Assembly (NCBI GenBank): GCA_964506005.1
Contig: CAZDLX010000209.1
Coordinates: 1 to 5,810, forward strand
Length of the DNA: 5,810 nt
Reading direction: 5' to 3'
From: UBA3940 sp964506005
GTDB taxonomy: Bacteria; Chloroflexota; Anaerolineae; Aggregatilineales; UBA3940
Shown here: positions 1 to 5,678 of the stretch, piece after piece
How the letters are laid out: each line of letters starts with the position of its first letter
Numbering within the stretch: the first letter of the stretch is position 1
Program-made: the position numbers and the translations under genes
The notes under the pieces: generated by a model
Told to the model about the DNA's origin: nothing
What the model saw: only the letters and a program-made list of their open reading frames with translations
Databases searched by the model: none

Positions 1-473
1 AGTCCCTCGCTGCCGGGGTCGTCCACGGTGGGCATGTCCACGCCCAGCAGCCTCACGCCGCGCCCGGCGAGCCAGTCCGCCAGCTCGACGGATGGGTAGG
101 GGTAATCCTCGGGCCACTCGTCGTCGGGTACGTCGCTGACCCACGTCCGCAGCAGCACCCGCTCCACGCCGCCGAGATCCTCCACGCCGAGGTCGGCGGG
201 CGTGATGGCCCCGCTCCGCCGCTCGACGGTGATCACACGCGCCGGGCCGACGAACACCTCCGGCGGCAGCTCCGCCGTGCGCGCGCCGCCCTCGTCGAAG
301 TGCCACGGTGCGTCGATGTGCGTGCCGCTGTGCGTCCCGAGCTTGAGCTGGGTCACGTTCACCGAGTCGCCGCGCGCCATGCGGGCCGCTTCCTCGAACT
401 CGACGGGCGGGTCGCCGGGCCAGACCGTCAGCGAGGGCGATACCGTGCGGCTGATGTCGTAGATGCGGGCCAT
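1..473 (-). CDS. kynB: Cyclase-family hydrolase, probably kynurenine formamidase (partial, C-terminus outside window)
   Basis: The reading frame starts at ATG (473-471) and stays open for 157 codons to the window edge, so the C-terminal part is missing. A strong AGGAGG ribosome-binding site lies at 486-481. The N-terminal region has the family's TVWPGD-type motif (residues 16-21). The metal-binding signature is HSGTHIDAPWHF at residues 48-59, with His48, His52, Asp54 and His58 as the expected metal-ligand and catalytic positions. Further on, FVGPARVI and the segment GVDMPTVDDPGS resemble bacterial KynB proteins, which are usually about 205-210 residues long. KynB hydrolyses N-formylkynurenine to kynurenine and formate in tryptophan breakdown and is cytosolic. 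The cyclase family also includes isatin hydrolase and other amide or lactone hydrolases, so the substrate is inferred from overall resemblance. It is divergent from the sugar kinase across repeat copy 1, and no other kynurenine-pathway gene is visible. Confidence 0.82.
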   Translation of the reverse strand, partial: MARIYDISRTVSPSLTVWPGDPPVEFEEAARMARGDSVNVTQLKLGTHSGTHIDAPWHFDEGGARTAELPPEVFVGPARVITVERRSGAITPADLGVEDLGGVERVLLRTWVSDVPDDEWPEDYPYPSVELADWLAGRGVRLLGVDMPTVDDPGSEG

Positions 474-500
474 GCTTTTGCCTCCTGATGCTGTACCGTC

Positions 501-528
501 ATAATAGCAGGTCAGGACTCAGAGTCCA
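501..528 (-). promoter_or_regulatory. Candidate sigma70-type promoter for the KynB-like gene
   Basis: Reading the minus strand, TATTAT (506-501) matches five of six bases of the -10 consensus. TGGACT (528-523) matches four of six bases of TTGACA, and the two are separated by 16 bp. A start about 7 bases past the -10 box would give a leader of roughly 20 nt holding the AGGAGG site. The -35 element falls inside the terminal inverted repeat of the neighbouring repeat copy. This is pattern matching only. Sigma preferences in this organism are unknown. Confidence 0.3.
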
Positions 529-567
529 CAGATGACACAGAAAACACAGATAAAAGAGCAAGTGATC

Positions 568-594
568 CACGAATAACACGAATGGCACGAATGA
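568..594. repeat. Tandem 9-bp triplet inside repeat copy 1
   Basis: Three contiguous units read CACGAATAA, CACGAATGG and CACGAATGA. The same triplet recurs at the equivalent place in copy 2, with the first unit as CACGAATGA. A partial inverted version (TGTCATTCATTCGTAG, about 613-628) lies a little downstream in this copy only. It may be the remnant of an opposing arm. Confidence 0.8.
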
Positions 595-644
595 GAAAAG
601 CACAGAACTTTGTGTCATTCATTCGTAGCTTCCCTCGGATGCCT

Positions 645-667
645 CCCCTCTGCCATCGGGAGAGGGG
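645..667. repeat. GC-rich hairpin inside repeat copy 1
   Basis: CCCCTCT (645-651) pairs with AGAGGGG (661-667). After a G-G mismatch two further C-G pairs close a 3-base ATC loop. There is no T-run on either side, so it is not a classical intrinsic terminator. Copy 2 has the fully paired 10-bp form of the same structure. Confidence 0.75.
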
Positions 668-735
668 CCGGGGGTGAGGGCTTCCTCTGTGAAATCTGTG
701 TCATCTGTGGACTCCCACCACCCCCGGAGCGCATC

Positions 736-2241
736 ATGAGCTACCTGCTGGGCATTGACGTCGGCACCTCCAGTGTCAAGGCTGCGGTCGTCGAGGTGGA
801 ATCGGCGCGGGTCGTCGCCGCCGCCGGGCGCGAGGTGGCGCTCCACACGCCGCGCCCCGGCTGGGCGGAGCAGGACCCGAACGATTGGTTCGAGGCGGCG
901 GTCGGCGCGGCACGGGCGGCGATTGCGGCAGCGGGCACCGGTGGGGATGCCCTGCGCGGCGTCGGCTTCTCGGGGCAGATGCACGGCACCGTCTGCCTCG
1001 ACACGGCGGGCCGCCCCGTGCGTCCGGCGATCATCTGGGCGGACGCGCGCAGCGGGCCGCAGGCGGCGGCGCTCCGCGAGGCGGGCGGCGATGGTCTCGC
1101 CGAGCACGCGCCCGGTCCACCCGTCACCGGCTTCATGGGCCCGACGCTGGCCTGGCTCCGCGAGCACGAGCCCGACACCATCGCCCGGACGGCGACCGTG
1201 CTGCTGCCCAAGGACTACGTGCGCCTGCGCTTCACCGGCGAGGTGGCGACCGAGCCGAGCGATGCGGCCTCGACGTGGCTGTACGACATCCGGCGCGGCG
1301 AGTGGTCGCCCTGGCTGCTGGAACAGTGCGGCGTCGAGCCGGGGCTGCTGCCCCCGGTCGTCGGCTCTGCGAGTGCGGCGGGCGGCCTGCGGGCGGAGGT
1401 CGCGGAGTTGCTCGGCATCCCGGCGGGGACGCCCGTCGCGGCGGGCTGCGCGGACCAGCCCGCGCAGGCGCTGGGCCACGGTCTGCTCAACTCCGGCGTC
1501 GACTCGGTGACCATCGGCACGGGCGGTCAGGTCTTCCACCCGCTCGACGCGCCGCACGTCGATTCCGATTTGCGGATGCACACCTTCAACCACGCCGTGC
1601 CGGGGCGCTGGTACGCGCTGGCCGCCATCCTCTCGGCGGGGCTGTCGCTGCGCTGGCTGCGTGACCTGCTCGGCATGCAGGGCCAGCCGGACGCCTACGC
1701 CCGGCTCTCGGCGCTGGCGGCAGAGACCTCGCCCGGCGCGGAGGGGCTGCTGTTCCTGCCGCACCTGGCCGGGGAGCGCACGCCCCACATGGACCCCGCC
1801 GCGAGCGGCGTGTTCGCCGGGCTGAGGCTGCACCACGGGCCGGGGCACCTGGCCCGCGCGGTGATGGAGGGCGTCTCGATGGCGCTGGCAGGCTGCCTGG
1901 CGCTCGCGGAGACGGTGGGCAGTGGGGACGTGCAGCAGGTCATCTTCTCGGGCGGCGGAGCCAGCTCGGCGGTGTGGCGGCAGATCCAGGCCGACGCGCT
2001 GAACGTGCCGCTGGCAATCTCGGCGGGGGAGGAGCACGCCAGCCTCGGCGCGGCGCTGCTCGCCGGTGTGGCGGCGGGGCTGTACGAGTCGGTCGAGGCG
2101 GCCTGCGCCCGCCTGCCCCGGCCCGAGGTCGCCGCCGTGCCGAACCCGGAGGTCGCCGCGCTGTACGCCGCCCGCCGCGAGCAGGCCCTCGACCTCTACG
2201 CCAGGCTCAAGGCCGACATGCACATTCTGAATGAGGGATAG
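736..2241 (+). CDS. xylB: FGGY-family carbohydrate kinase, probably xylulokinase
   Basis: Predicted cytosolic enzyme of 501 residues, the usual xylulokinase length, that would phosphorylate D-xylulose with ATP to feed the pentose phosphate pathway. The N-terminal FGGY domain opens with LLGIDVGTSSVK (4-15), where Asp8 matches the conserved phosphate-binding Asp. It continues with SGQMHG (79-84) and the LLPKDYVRLRFTGE segment (156-169), typical of XylB. The C-terminal domain has GCADQ (237-241), with Asp240 at the expected catalytic-base position, then LPHLAGERTP (341-350) and the ATP-binding SGGGASSAVWRQI (405-417). The ATG at 736 is chosen because GGAG (726-729) lies 6 bases upstream and homology begins immediately. 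The same frame is open back to 610, but those 42 codons are repeat sequence. The stop TAG uses the first base of repeat copy 2. GQMHG favours xylulose, but another sugar of the FGGY family is possible. No xylose isomerase or sugar transporter is visible nearby. Confidence 0.9.
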   Translation: MSYLLGIDVGTSSVKAAVVEVESARVVAAAGREVALHTPRPGWAEQDPNDWFEAAVGAARAAIAAAGTGGDALRGVGFSGQMHGTVCLDTAGRPVRPAIIWADARSGPQAAALREAGGDGLAEHAPGPPVTGFMGPTLAWLREHEPDTIARTATVLLPKDYVRLRFTGEVATEPSDAASTWLYDIRRGEWSPWLLEQCGVEPGLLPPVVGSASAAGGLRAEVAELLGIPAGTPVAAGCADQPAQALGHGLLNSGVDSVTIGTGGQVFHPLDAPHVDSDLRMHTFNHAVPGRWYALAAILSAGLSLRWLRDLLGMQGQPDAYARLSALAAETSPGAEGLLFLPHLAGERTPHMDPAASGVFAGLRLHHGPGHLARAVMEGVSMALAGCLALAETVGSGDVQQVIFSGGGASSAVWRQIQADALNVPLAISAGEEHASLGAALLAGVAAGLYESVEAACARLPRPEVAAVPNPEVAALYAARREQALDLYARLKADMHILNEG

Positions 2242-2291
2242 AGTCCACAGATGACACAGATAACACGGATGAAAAGATTAAGAACAAGATC

Positions 2292-2318
2292 CACGAATGA
2301 CACGAATGGCACGAATGA
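2292..2318. repeat. Tandem 9-bp triplet inside repeat copy 2
   Basis: The units are CACGAATGA, CACGAATGG and CACGAATGA, contiguous and without spacers. The triplet sits about 30 bases inside the left terminal repeat. Its order relative to the GC hairpin is the same as in copy 1, which supports a shared modular architecture. Confidence 0.8.
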
Positions 2319-2347
2319 AAAAGGAATAATCATTGGTGTATAGTGCT

Positions 2348-2370
2348 CCCCTCTCCCACCGGGAGAGGGG
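2348..2370. repeat. Perfect 10-bp stem hairpin between convergent genes
   Basis: CCCCTCTCCC (2348-2357) pairs fully with GGGAGAGGGG (2361-2370) around an ACC loop. On the plus strand the stem is followed by CCGGGGGTGAGGGCTTTTCTG, where the T-run begins only about 15 bases after the stem. On the minus strand no T-run follows directly. It could slow or stop polymerase coming from the kinase or menA, yet it lacks the usual U-tract, so I call it a repeat hairpin rather than a terminator. Confidence 0.75.
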
Positions 2371-2414
2371 CCGGGGGTGAGGGCTTTTCTGTGAAATCTG
2401 TGTCATCTGTGGAC

Positions 2415-3314
2415 TCAAATCAAAATGCCCACCGCCAGCAGGATGCTGAAGATCAGCGCGAGGCGTGCCGTGCCCGCCAGCGTCCTGTTGAGTCCGCGGC
2501 CCTCCAGCGTGCCGATCTCCCGCACCAGGATCACCGCCAGCGGCAGGCTCAACCACGAGAGCAGCGCGCCCGCGCCGAGCCAGCCCGCGAGCCACGCCGC
2601 GAGCGGCGCGAGATAGGCCGCCGCCAAGAGCACGACGTACTCTACCCGCGAGCCCTGCTCGCCGAGCCGCACGGCGAGCGTGCGCTTGCCTGCTCGGCGG
2701 TCAGTCGTGATGTCGCGCAGGTTGTTCACGACGAGGATCGCCGTGATGAGCAACCCCGGCGGCACGGCCATCAGCGCGGCGAGCGGCGTGACTTGAAGCG
2801 CCTGCACGTAGTACGTGCCGATCACCGCGACCGGCCCGAAGAAGACGAACACCGCGAGGTCGCCGAGCCCGTGCGAGGCCAGCGGGTACGGCCCGGCGCT
2901 GTAGGCCAGCGCGGCGAGGATCGACGCCAGCCCGATGGCGAGCACCGGCCAGCCCCCCACCACGATCAGGTACAGGCCGATGAGCGCCGCCAGCCCCAGC
3001 ACGAGGAACATCCCCAGCCGGACGCGTTCCGGCGCGATGAGCCCGCTCTGCGTGACGCGCACCGGCCCCGTGCGGTCGGGCTGGTCGACGCCGTGCACGT
3101 GGTCGAAGTAGTCGTTGGCAAGGTTCACGCCGACCTGCAGCAGCAGCGCGCCCGCCAGCGCCGCGAGCGCGGGCAGGGGCCGGAACGCGCCGTCGTGGAG
3201 GGCCAGCGCGGTCCCGACGAACACCGGCGACACGGCGGCGGGCAGCGTCTTGGGCCGCGCGGCGAGCATCCAGGCCCGGCGCGCGCTGATCTCCTCCGGA
3301 GGTGGGGTCGTCAT
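2415..3314 (-). CDS. menA: 1,4-dihydroxy-2-naphthoate polyprenyltransferase (UbiA family)
   Basis: Integral membrane enzyme of 299 residues, a normal MenA length, that transfers a polyprenyl chain from its diphosphate to 1,4-dihydroxy-2-naphthoate, giving demethylmenaquinone. The first Asp-rich motif NLANDYFD (64-71) binds Mg-diphosphate. It is followed by GPVRVTQSGLI (83-93). The second conserved motif, NNLRDITTDRRAGKRTL (197-213), closely matches MenA rather than other UbiA prenyltransferases. RPKTLPAAVSPVFVG (20-34) is the usual MenA first-helix region. About eight or nine hydrophobic segments fill the rest. The ATG at 3314 is preferred over upstream in-frame starts because AGGAG precedes it closely and the first residues fit the family. 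It overlaps the ubiE stop by 4 bases (ATGA), implying translational coupling. The TGA stop at 2417-2415 reaches into repeat copy 2. If this organism uses the futalosine route, the same protein would act on its naphthoate product, as MqnP-type enzymes do. Confidence 0.93.
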   Translation of the reverse strand: MTTPPPEEISARRAWMLAARPKTLPAAVSPVFVGTALALHDGAFRPLPALAALAGALLLQVGVNLANDYFDHVHGVDQPDRTGPVRVTQSGLIAPERVRLGMFLVLGLAALIGLYLIVVGGWPVLAIGLASILAALAYSAGPYPLASHGLGDLAVFVFFGPVAVIGTYYVQALQVTPLAALMAVPPGLLITAILVVNNLRDITTDRRAGKRTLAVRLGEQGSRVEYVVLLAAAYLAPLAAWLAGWLGAGALLSWLSLPLAVILVREIGTLEGRGLNRTLAGTARLALIFSILLAVGILI

Positions 3315-4027
3315 CGCGGCTCCTCGGGGCGCGTGCCGGTGTGGACGGCCATCGTGCCGAACATGAAGCGGCGGTAGCGGACGTTCGTGAGGCCCGCCTT
3401 CTGCATGATCAGCGCCAGCTCGCCGGGCGTCTTGAAGGCGGCGGTCGACTCGGGCAGGTAGGTGTAAGCCGAGGCGTCCCCGGCGATCAGACGGCCCATC
3501 AGCGGGATCACCACGTTGAGATGCAGCATAATGAGGGGACGCAGCGGCCCGCGCGGCGGCGGCGAGCTGTCCAGGCAGACTACGCGCCCGCCGGGCCGCA
3601 CCACGCGCACCTGCTCGTGGAAGGCGCCCGCCACGTCGATGACGTTGCGCATCAGGTAGCCGGAGGTTACCGCGTCGAAGCTGGCGTCCGGGAAGGGCAA
3701 TGCCAGCGCGTCGCCGTTGACCCACCGCACGCGCTCGCCGCCGTCCCGCGCCCGCCCGACGGCCATCATCTCGGGCGAAAAGTCCAGCCCAACGGCTTCC
3801 GTGCCCCGCTGCTGGCTCAGCGCCTCAAGCGCGATGTCGCCCGTGCCGGTGGCTACGTCGAGCAGCCGCCCCCCCGGCGGCAGGGCGGCCTGGCGCACCA
3901 CGTAGCGCCGCCAGCGGCGGTCCTGCCCGAAGGTCATCAGCCGGTTCATCAGGTCGTAGCGGTGGGCGATGCGCCCGAACATCCGGCGCACGTAGGCGGC
4001 CCGCTCGGGGCCTTCCAGAGTTGCCAC
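3311..4027 (-). CDS. ubiE: Demethylmenaquinone methyltransferase (UbiE/MenG family)
   Basis: Soluble or membrane-associated SAM-dependent methyltransferase of 238 residues that C-methylates demethylmenaquinone to menaquinone, the step directly after MenA. The N-terminal family signature MFGRIAHRYDLMNRLMTFG (16-34) is followed by DRRWR. The SAM-binding motif I is LLDVATGTGDIAL (55-67). LDFSPEMM (81-88), NGDALALPFPDASFDAV (104-120), VRPGGRVVCLD (143-153) and YTYLPEST (188-195) also fit UbiE/MenG. The usual GFGLRNV motif is changed to SGYLMRNV (122-129), an unusual variant at a normally well-kept site. The start is GTG at 4027, directly abutting the TAA stop of the permease (4030-4028). A GGAGGAG ribosome-binding site sits within the last permease codons. 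No ubiquinone-specific gene is visible, and the adjacent menA argues for a menaquinone role. Confidence 0.92.
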   Translation of the reverse strand: MATLEGPERAAYVRRMFGRIAHRYDLMNRLMTFGQDRRWRRYVVRQAALPPGGRLLDVATGTGDIALEALSQQRGTEAVGLDFSPEMMAVGRARDGGERVRWVNGDALALPFPDASFDAVTSGYLMRNVIDVAGAFHEQVRVVRPGGRVVCLDSSPPPRGPLRPLIMLHLNVVIPLMGRLIAGDASAYTYLPESTAAFKTPGELALIMQKAGLTNVRYRRFMFGTMAVHTGTRPEEPR

Positions 4028-4786
4028 TTAGCTCTCCTCCGCATACATGTGGGGGCTGACGCGCCGCTCCAGCGCGTCGAGCGCGAAGTACAGCACCAGC
4101 CCCAGCAGGCTCATCGCGAGAATGCCCGCGTACATCGGAACGTAGCGCAGCACCTGGTACGTCTCGACAACGATGTAGTAGCCCAGCCCGTAGGTCGTCA
4201 GCGACTGCTCGGCGATAAACAGCACTGCAATCGCCGTTCCGACCGAGACGCGCAGCGCCGTCAGCACGGCGGGCAGCGAGGCGGGCAGGTATACGTAGCG
4301 GAACAGCGCCCGCCGCCCCGCCCCGAGCGAGCGCACCGAGAGGATCAGCTCGGGGTGCAGGTTGGCGGCCTGGTCGCGCACGACGACGAGCACCTGGAAG
4401 AACAGGATCAGCGCGATGAGAAAGATCTTCGAGAAGTTGGTGATGCCGAACAGCACGTAGATGACCGGCAGCAGCACGATCTTGGGGATCGGGTACACGA
4501 TGGCCACGAGCGGCGTGAAGATGCGGTCGAGCGCGCGCATCTGCCCGAGGCCAAGCCCGACCGGCGTGGCGAGCAGCGCGGCGGCGATGATAGCCGCCAG
4601 CACGCGGCCTGCGCTGGCCAGCAAGTGCCGCCCCAGCACACCGGGCAGCAGCCGCACGAACTCCGGCAGTACCACGGTCGGCGGCGGCAGGATGGGCCGG
4701 TTGACCACCCAGGCCAGCACCTGCCACAGCACGAGGAACATCGCCAGCCCGGCGAGGCCGTTGGCGAGCGTCAGGCGGCGTCTCAT
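4028..4786 (-). CDS. ABC transporter permease, NitT/TauT/SsuC type
   Basis: Inner-membrane subunit of 252 residues, normal for the SsuC/TauC/NrtB group of importer permeases, with a first hydrophobic helix at about 8-28 and roughly six membrane segments. Family landmarks are PILPPPTVVLPEF (31-43), the conserved YPIPKIVLLPVIYVLFGI (98-115), LFRYVYLPASLPAVLTALR (161-179) and AEQSLTTYGLGYYI (192-205). The cytoplasmic coupling loop that normally reads EAA...G reads LSVRSLGAG (149-157), so the glutamate that usually leads this loop is absent although LGA and the downstream LP..LP pattern are kept. Its ATG overlaps the ATPase stop by 4 bases (ATGA), and its TAA abuts the ubiE start. Related permeases carry nitrate, sulfonates, taurine, thiamin precursors or riboflavin-like compounds. 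Nothing here fixes the substrate, and no binding protein is in the window. Confidence 0.88.
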   Translation of the reverse strand: MRRRLTLANGLAGLAMFLVLWQVLAWVVNRPILPPPTVVLPEFVRLLPGVLGRHLLASAGRVLAAIIAAALLATPVGLGLGQMRALDRIFTPLVAIVYPIPKIVLLPVIYVLFGITNFSKIFLIALILFFQVLVVVRDQAANLHPELILSVRSLGAGRRALFRYVYLPASLPAVLTALRVSVGTAIAVLFIAEQSLTTYGLGYYIVVETYQVLRYVPMYAGILAMSLLGLVLYFALDALERRVSPHMYAEES

Positions 4787-5562
4787 TCGCGCCCCCCGAG
4801 CAGCGCGCGGACGGCGTCGACCTGCTGCAGGTAGGCGGGCGCGCTGCGGTAGCCGGGCTGCCCCGCCTGCGGGTTCTCGACGACGTGCGCCTCGATGTTG
4901 GGCGGCTCCTCCAGCACGAGGATCTTCCGCCCGACGTAAACGGCCTCCTCAATGTTGTGCGTCACGAGCACGGTAGTAAGCTGCGTCTCGCGCTGGAGCG
5001 CGACGGTGAGCCGCTGCAGGTCTTCACGCGTGGGGGCGTCCAGCGCCGAGAACGGCTCGTCCATCAGCAGCAAGTCGGGCTCCAGCGCCAGCGTCCGCGC
5101 GATGGCCGTGCGCTGCCGCTGCCCGCCGGAGACCTGCGCGGGGTACTTACCGGCCAGCCCGGCGATGCCGAGCCGGTCCAGCCAGTGCTGCACGCGGCCG
5201 CGAACCTGCTCCCGGTTGAGCGCCGCGTCGCGTGGGGCGTGGCGTCCATCGGGCCCGTAGAAGCCGCGCACCGCCAGCCCGAGCCGCGCGTTCTCGCGGA
5301 TCGTGGCCCAGGGCAGCAGCCCGTGGTCCTGCAGGATCAGGCCCGTCTCCGGGCGGGGCCGGGTGACGACCTCCCCGGCGATGCGGATCGTGCCTTCGGT
5401 GGGCTGGCGCAGCCCGGCGAGCAGGTACAGCAGCGTCGTCTTGCCGCAGCCCGACGGCCCGATGATCGCCCAGGCTTCGCCGCGCTCGACGTGCCAGTCG
5501 AAGTTCAGGAAGATGGGCGTGTGCTTGCCGTATACGAATGTCAGACCGGTGACGTCAATCAT
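4783..5562 (-). CDS. ABC transporter ATP-binding protein, NitT/TauT/SsuB type
   Basis: Cytoplasmic ATPase of 259 residues that would power the adjacent permease. Counting from the ATG at 5562, it shows Walker A GPSGCGKTT (35-43), the Q-loop in LILQD (Gln78), the ABC signature VSGGQRQR (144-151), Walker B LLLMDEPFSALD (164-175) and the switch His202 in VTHN. All catalytic residues are present. LLPWATIREN after the Q-loop and the C-terminal NPQAGQPGYR are typical of the SsuB/TauB group. A stretch rich in charged residues and glycine around residues 100-120 (RGFYGPDGRHAPRD) looks longer than in standard members. A TTG directly before the ATG could serve as an alternative start adding one residue. 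GGAAG just upstream sits rather close to either start, so the ribosome-binding site is weak. It is the first gene visible in the four-gene minus-strand run. Confidence 0.92.
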   Translation of the reverse strand: MIDVTGLTFVYGKHTPIFLNFDWHVERGEAWAIIGPSGCGKTTLLYLLAGLRQPTEGTIRIAGEVVTRPRPETGLILQDHGLLPWATIRENARLGLAVRGFYGPDGRHAPRDAALNREQVRGRVQHWLDRLGIAGLAGKYPAQVSGGQRQRTAIARTLALEPDLLLMDEPFSALDAPTREDLQRLTVALQRETQLTTVLVTHNIEEAVYVGRKILVLEEPPNIEAHVVENPQAGQPGYRSAPAYLQQVDAVRALLGGRE

Positions 5563-5625
5563 CAAACTTCCGCTGTAAACAGAAGGAGAAGCGGCCTCCA
5601 GGGTGCCCCATATGTGTCACGTTAA

Positions 5626-5650
5626 GCAGCCGTGTGGTCCCAACGGCTGC
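5626..5650. promoter_or_regulatory. Inverted repeat upstream of the ABC transporter-menaquinone operon
   Basis: GCAGCCGT (5626-5633) and ACGGCTGC (5643-5650) form a perfect 8-bp inverted repeat with a 9-base gap, centred about 76 bases upstream of the ATPase start. It could be an operator, or a hairpin in a 5' leader if transcription starts further upstream. No T-run follows on either strand and no convincing -35/-10 pair was found between it and the gene. The function is unassigned. Confidence 0.4.
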
Positions 5651-5678
5651 GCAGACGTACCCTGCCTCCAACCCCCTT

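Larger units (their letters stand above)
522..714. repeat. Composite intergenic repeat with 20-bp terminal inverted repeats, copy 1
   Basis: This 193-bp element is bounded by GAGTCCACAGATGACACAGA (522-541) and its exact reverse complement (695-714). The inverted repeat continues imperfectly for about 9 more bases (AAACACAGA against TTTCACAGA). Inside are three tandem 9-bp CACGAATNN units (568-594), a middle segment that differs from copy 2 (about 595-644), and a GC-rich hairpin block (645-683). It is clearly AT-richer than the flanking genes, except for the hairpin block. No transposase or convincing ORF is present, so it resembles a non-autonomous MITE or an intergenic palindromic repeat. 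No convincing target-site duplication is seen (flanks ACTCA and CCACC). It occupies most of the 262-bp space between the divergent KynB-like gene and the kinase. Confidence 0.88.
2241..2416. repeat. Composite intergenic repeat with 20-bp terminal inverted repeats, copy 2
   Basis: This 176-bp element has the same perfect 20-bp ends as copy 1 (2241-2260 and 2397-2416). It contains the CACGAATGA triplet at 2292-2318, a middle segment of about 28 bases unlike copy 1, and a GC hairpin. From the GGGAGAGGGG arm to the right end, the copies differ only by about two changes over 56-57 bases. The element fills the space between the convergent kinase and menA genes exactly. Its first base completes the kinase TAG, and its last two bases belong to the menA TGA. 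No target-site duplication is obvious (flanks GGATA and AAATC). It may act as a bidirectional transcription boundary, but this is inference. Confidence 0.88.

Noticed and set aside
568..594. Possible CRISPR-like array from the repeated CACGAATGA units
   Set aside because: The units are 9 bases long and contiguous, with no spacers and only three copies. No cas gene is present.
619..2223. Long minus-strand open frame (534 codons) opposite the sugar kinase
   Set aside because: It is antisense to a gene with clear kinase motifs, has the Arg/Gly/Ala-rich composition of a GC-rich shadow frame, and shows no recognisable domain.
2348..2370. Intrinsic terminator for the convergent kinase and menA genes
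   Set aside because: The stem is strong but no adjacent T-run follows on either strand, and the hairpin belongs to a repeat also found where no gene ends.
2343..3377. Plus-strand open frame starting inside repeat copy 2 and running through menA
   Set aside because: Its first residues come from the repeat and the rest is antisense to MenA. No domain is recognised.
3315..3725. N-terminal extension of menA to 436 residues
   Set aside because: The extra 137 codons overlap ubiE in another frame and resemble no known domain. The ATG at 3314 has a good ribosome-binding site and gives the normal MenA length.
3302..4834. Long plus-strand open frame (510 codons) across ubiE and the permease
   Set aside because: It spans several confidently identified minus-strand genes. 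Its His/Gln/Arg-rich composition is typical of an antisense shadow.
5563..5565. TTG as the start codon of the ABC ATPase
   Set aside because: It would add only one residue. The ATG immediately after it is the more usual start, although spacing to GGAAG does not settle the matter.
5566..5660. TPP or similar riboswitch upstream of the transporter operon
   Set aside because: Considered because related permeases carry thiamin precursors, but I found no THI-box elements such as CTGAGA on the minus strand in this short leader.
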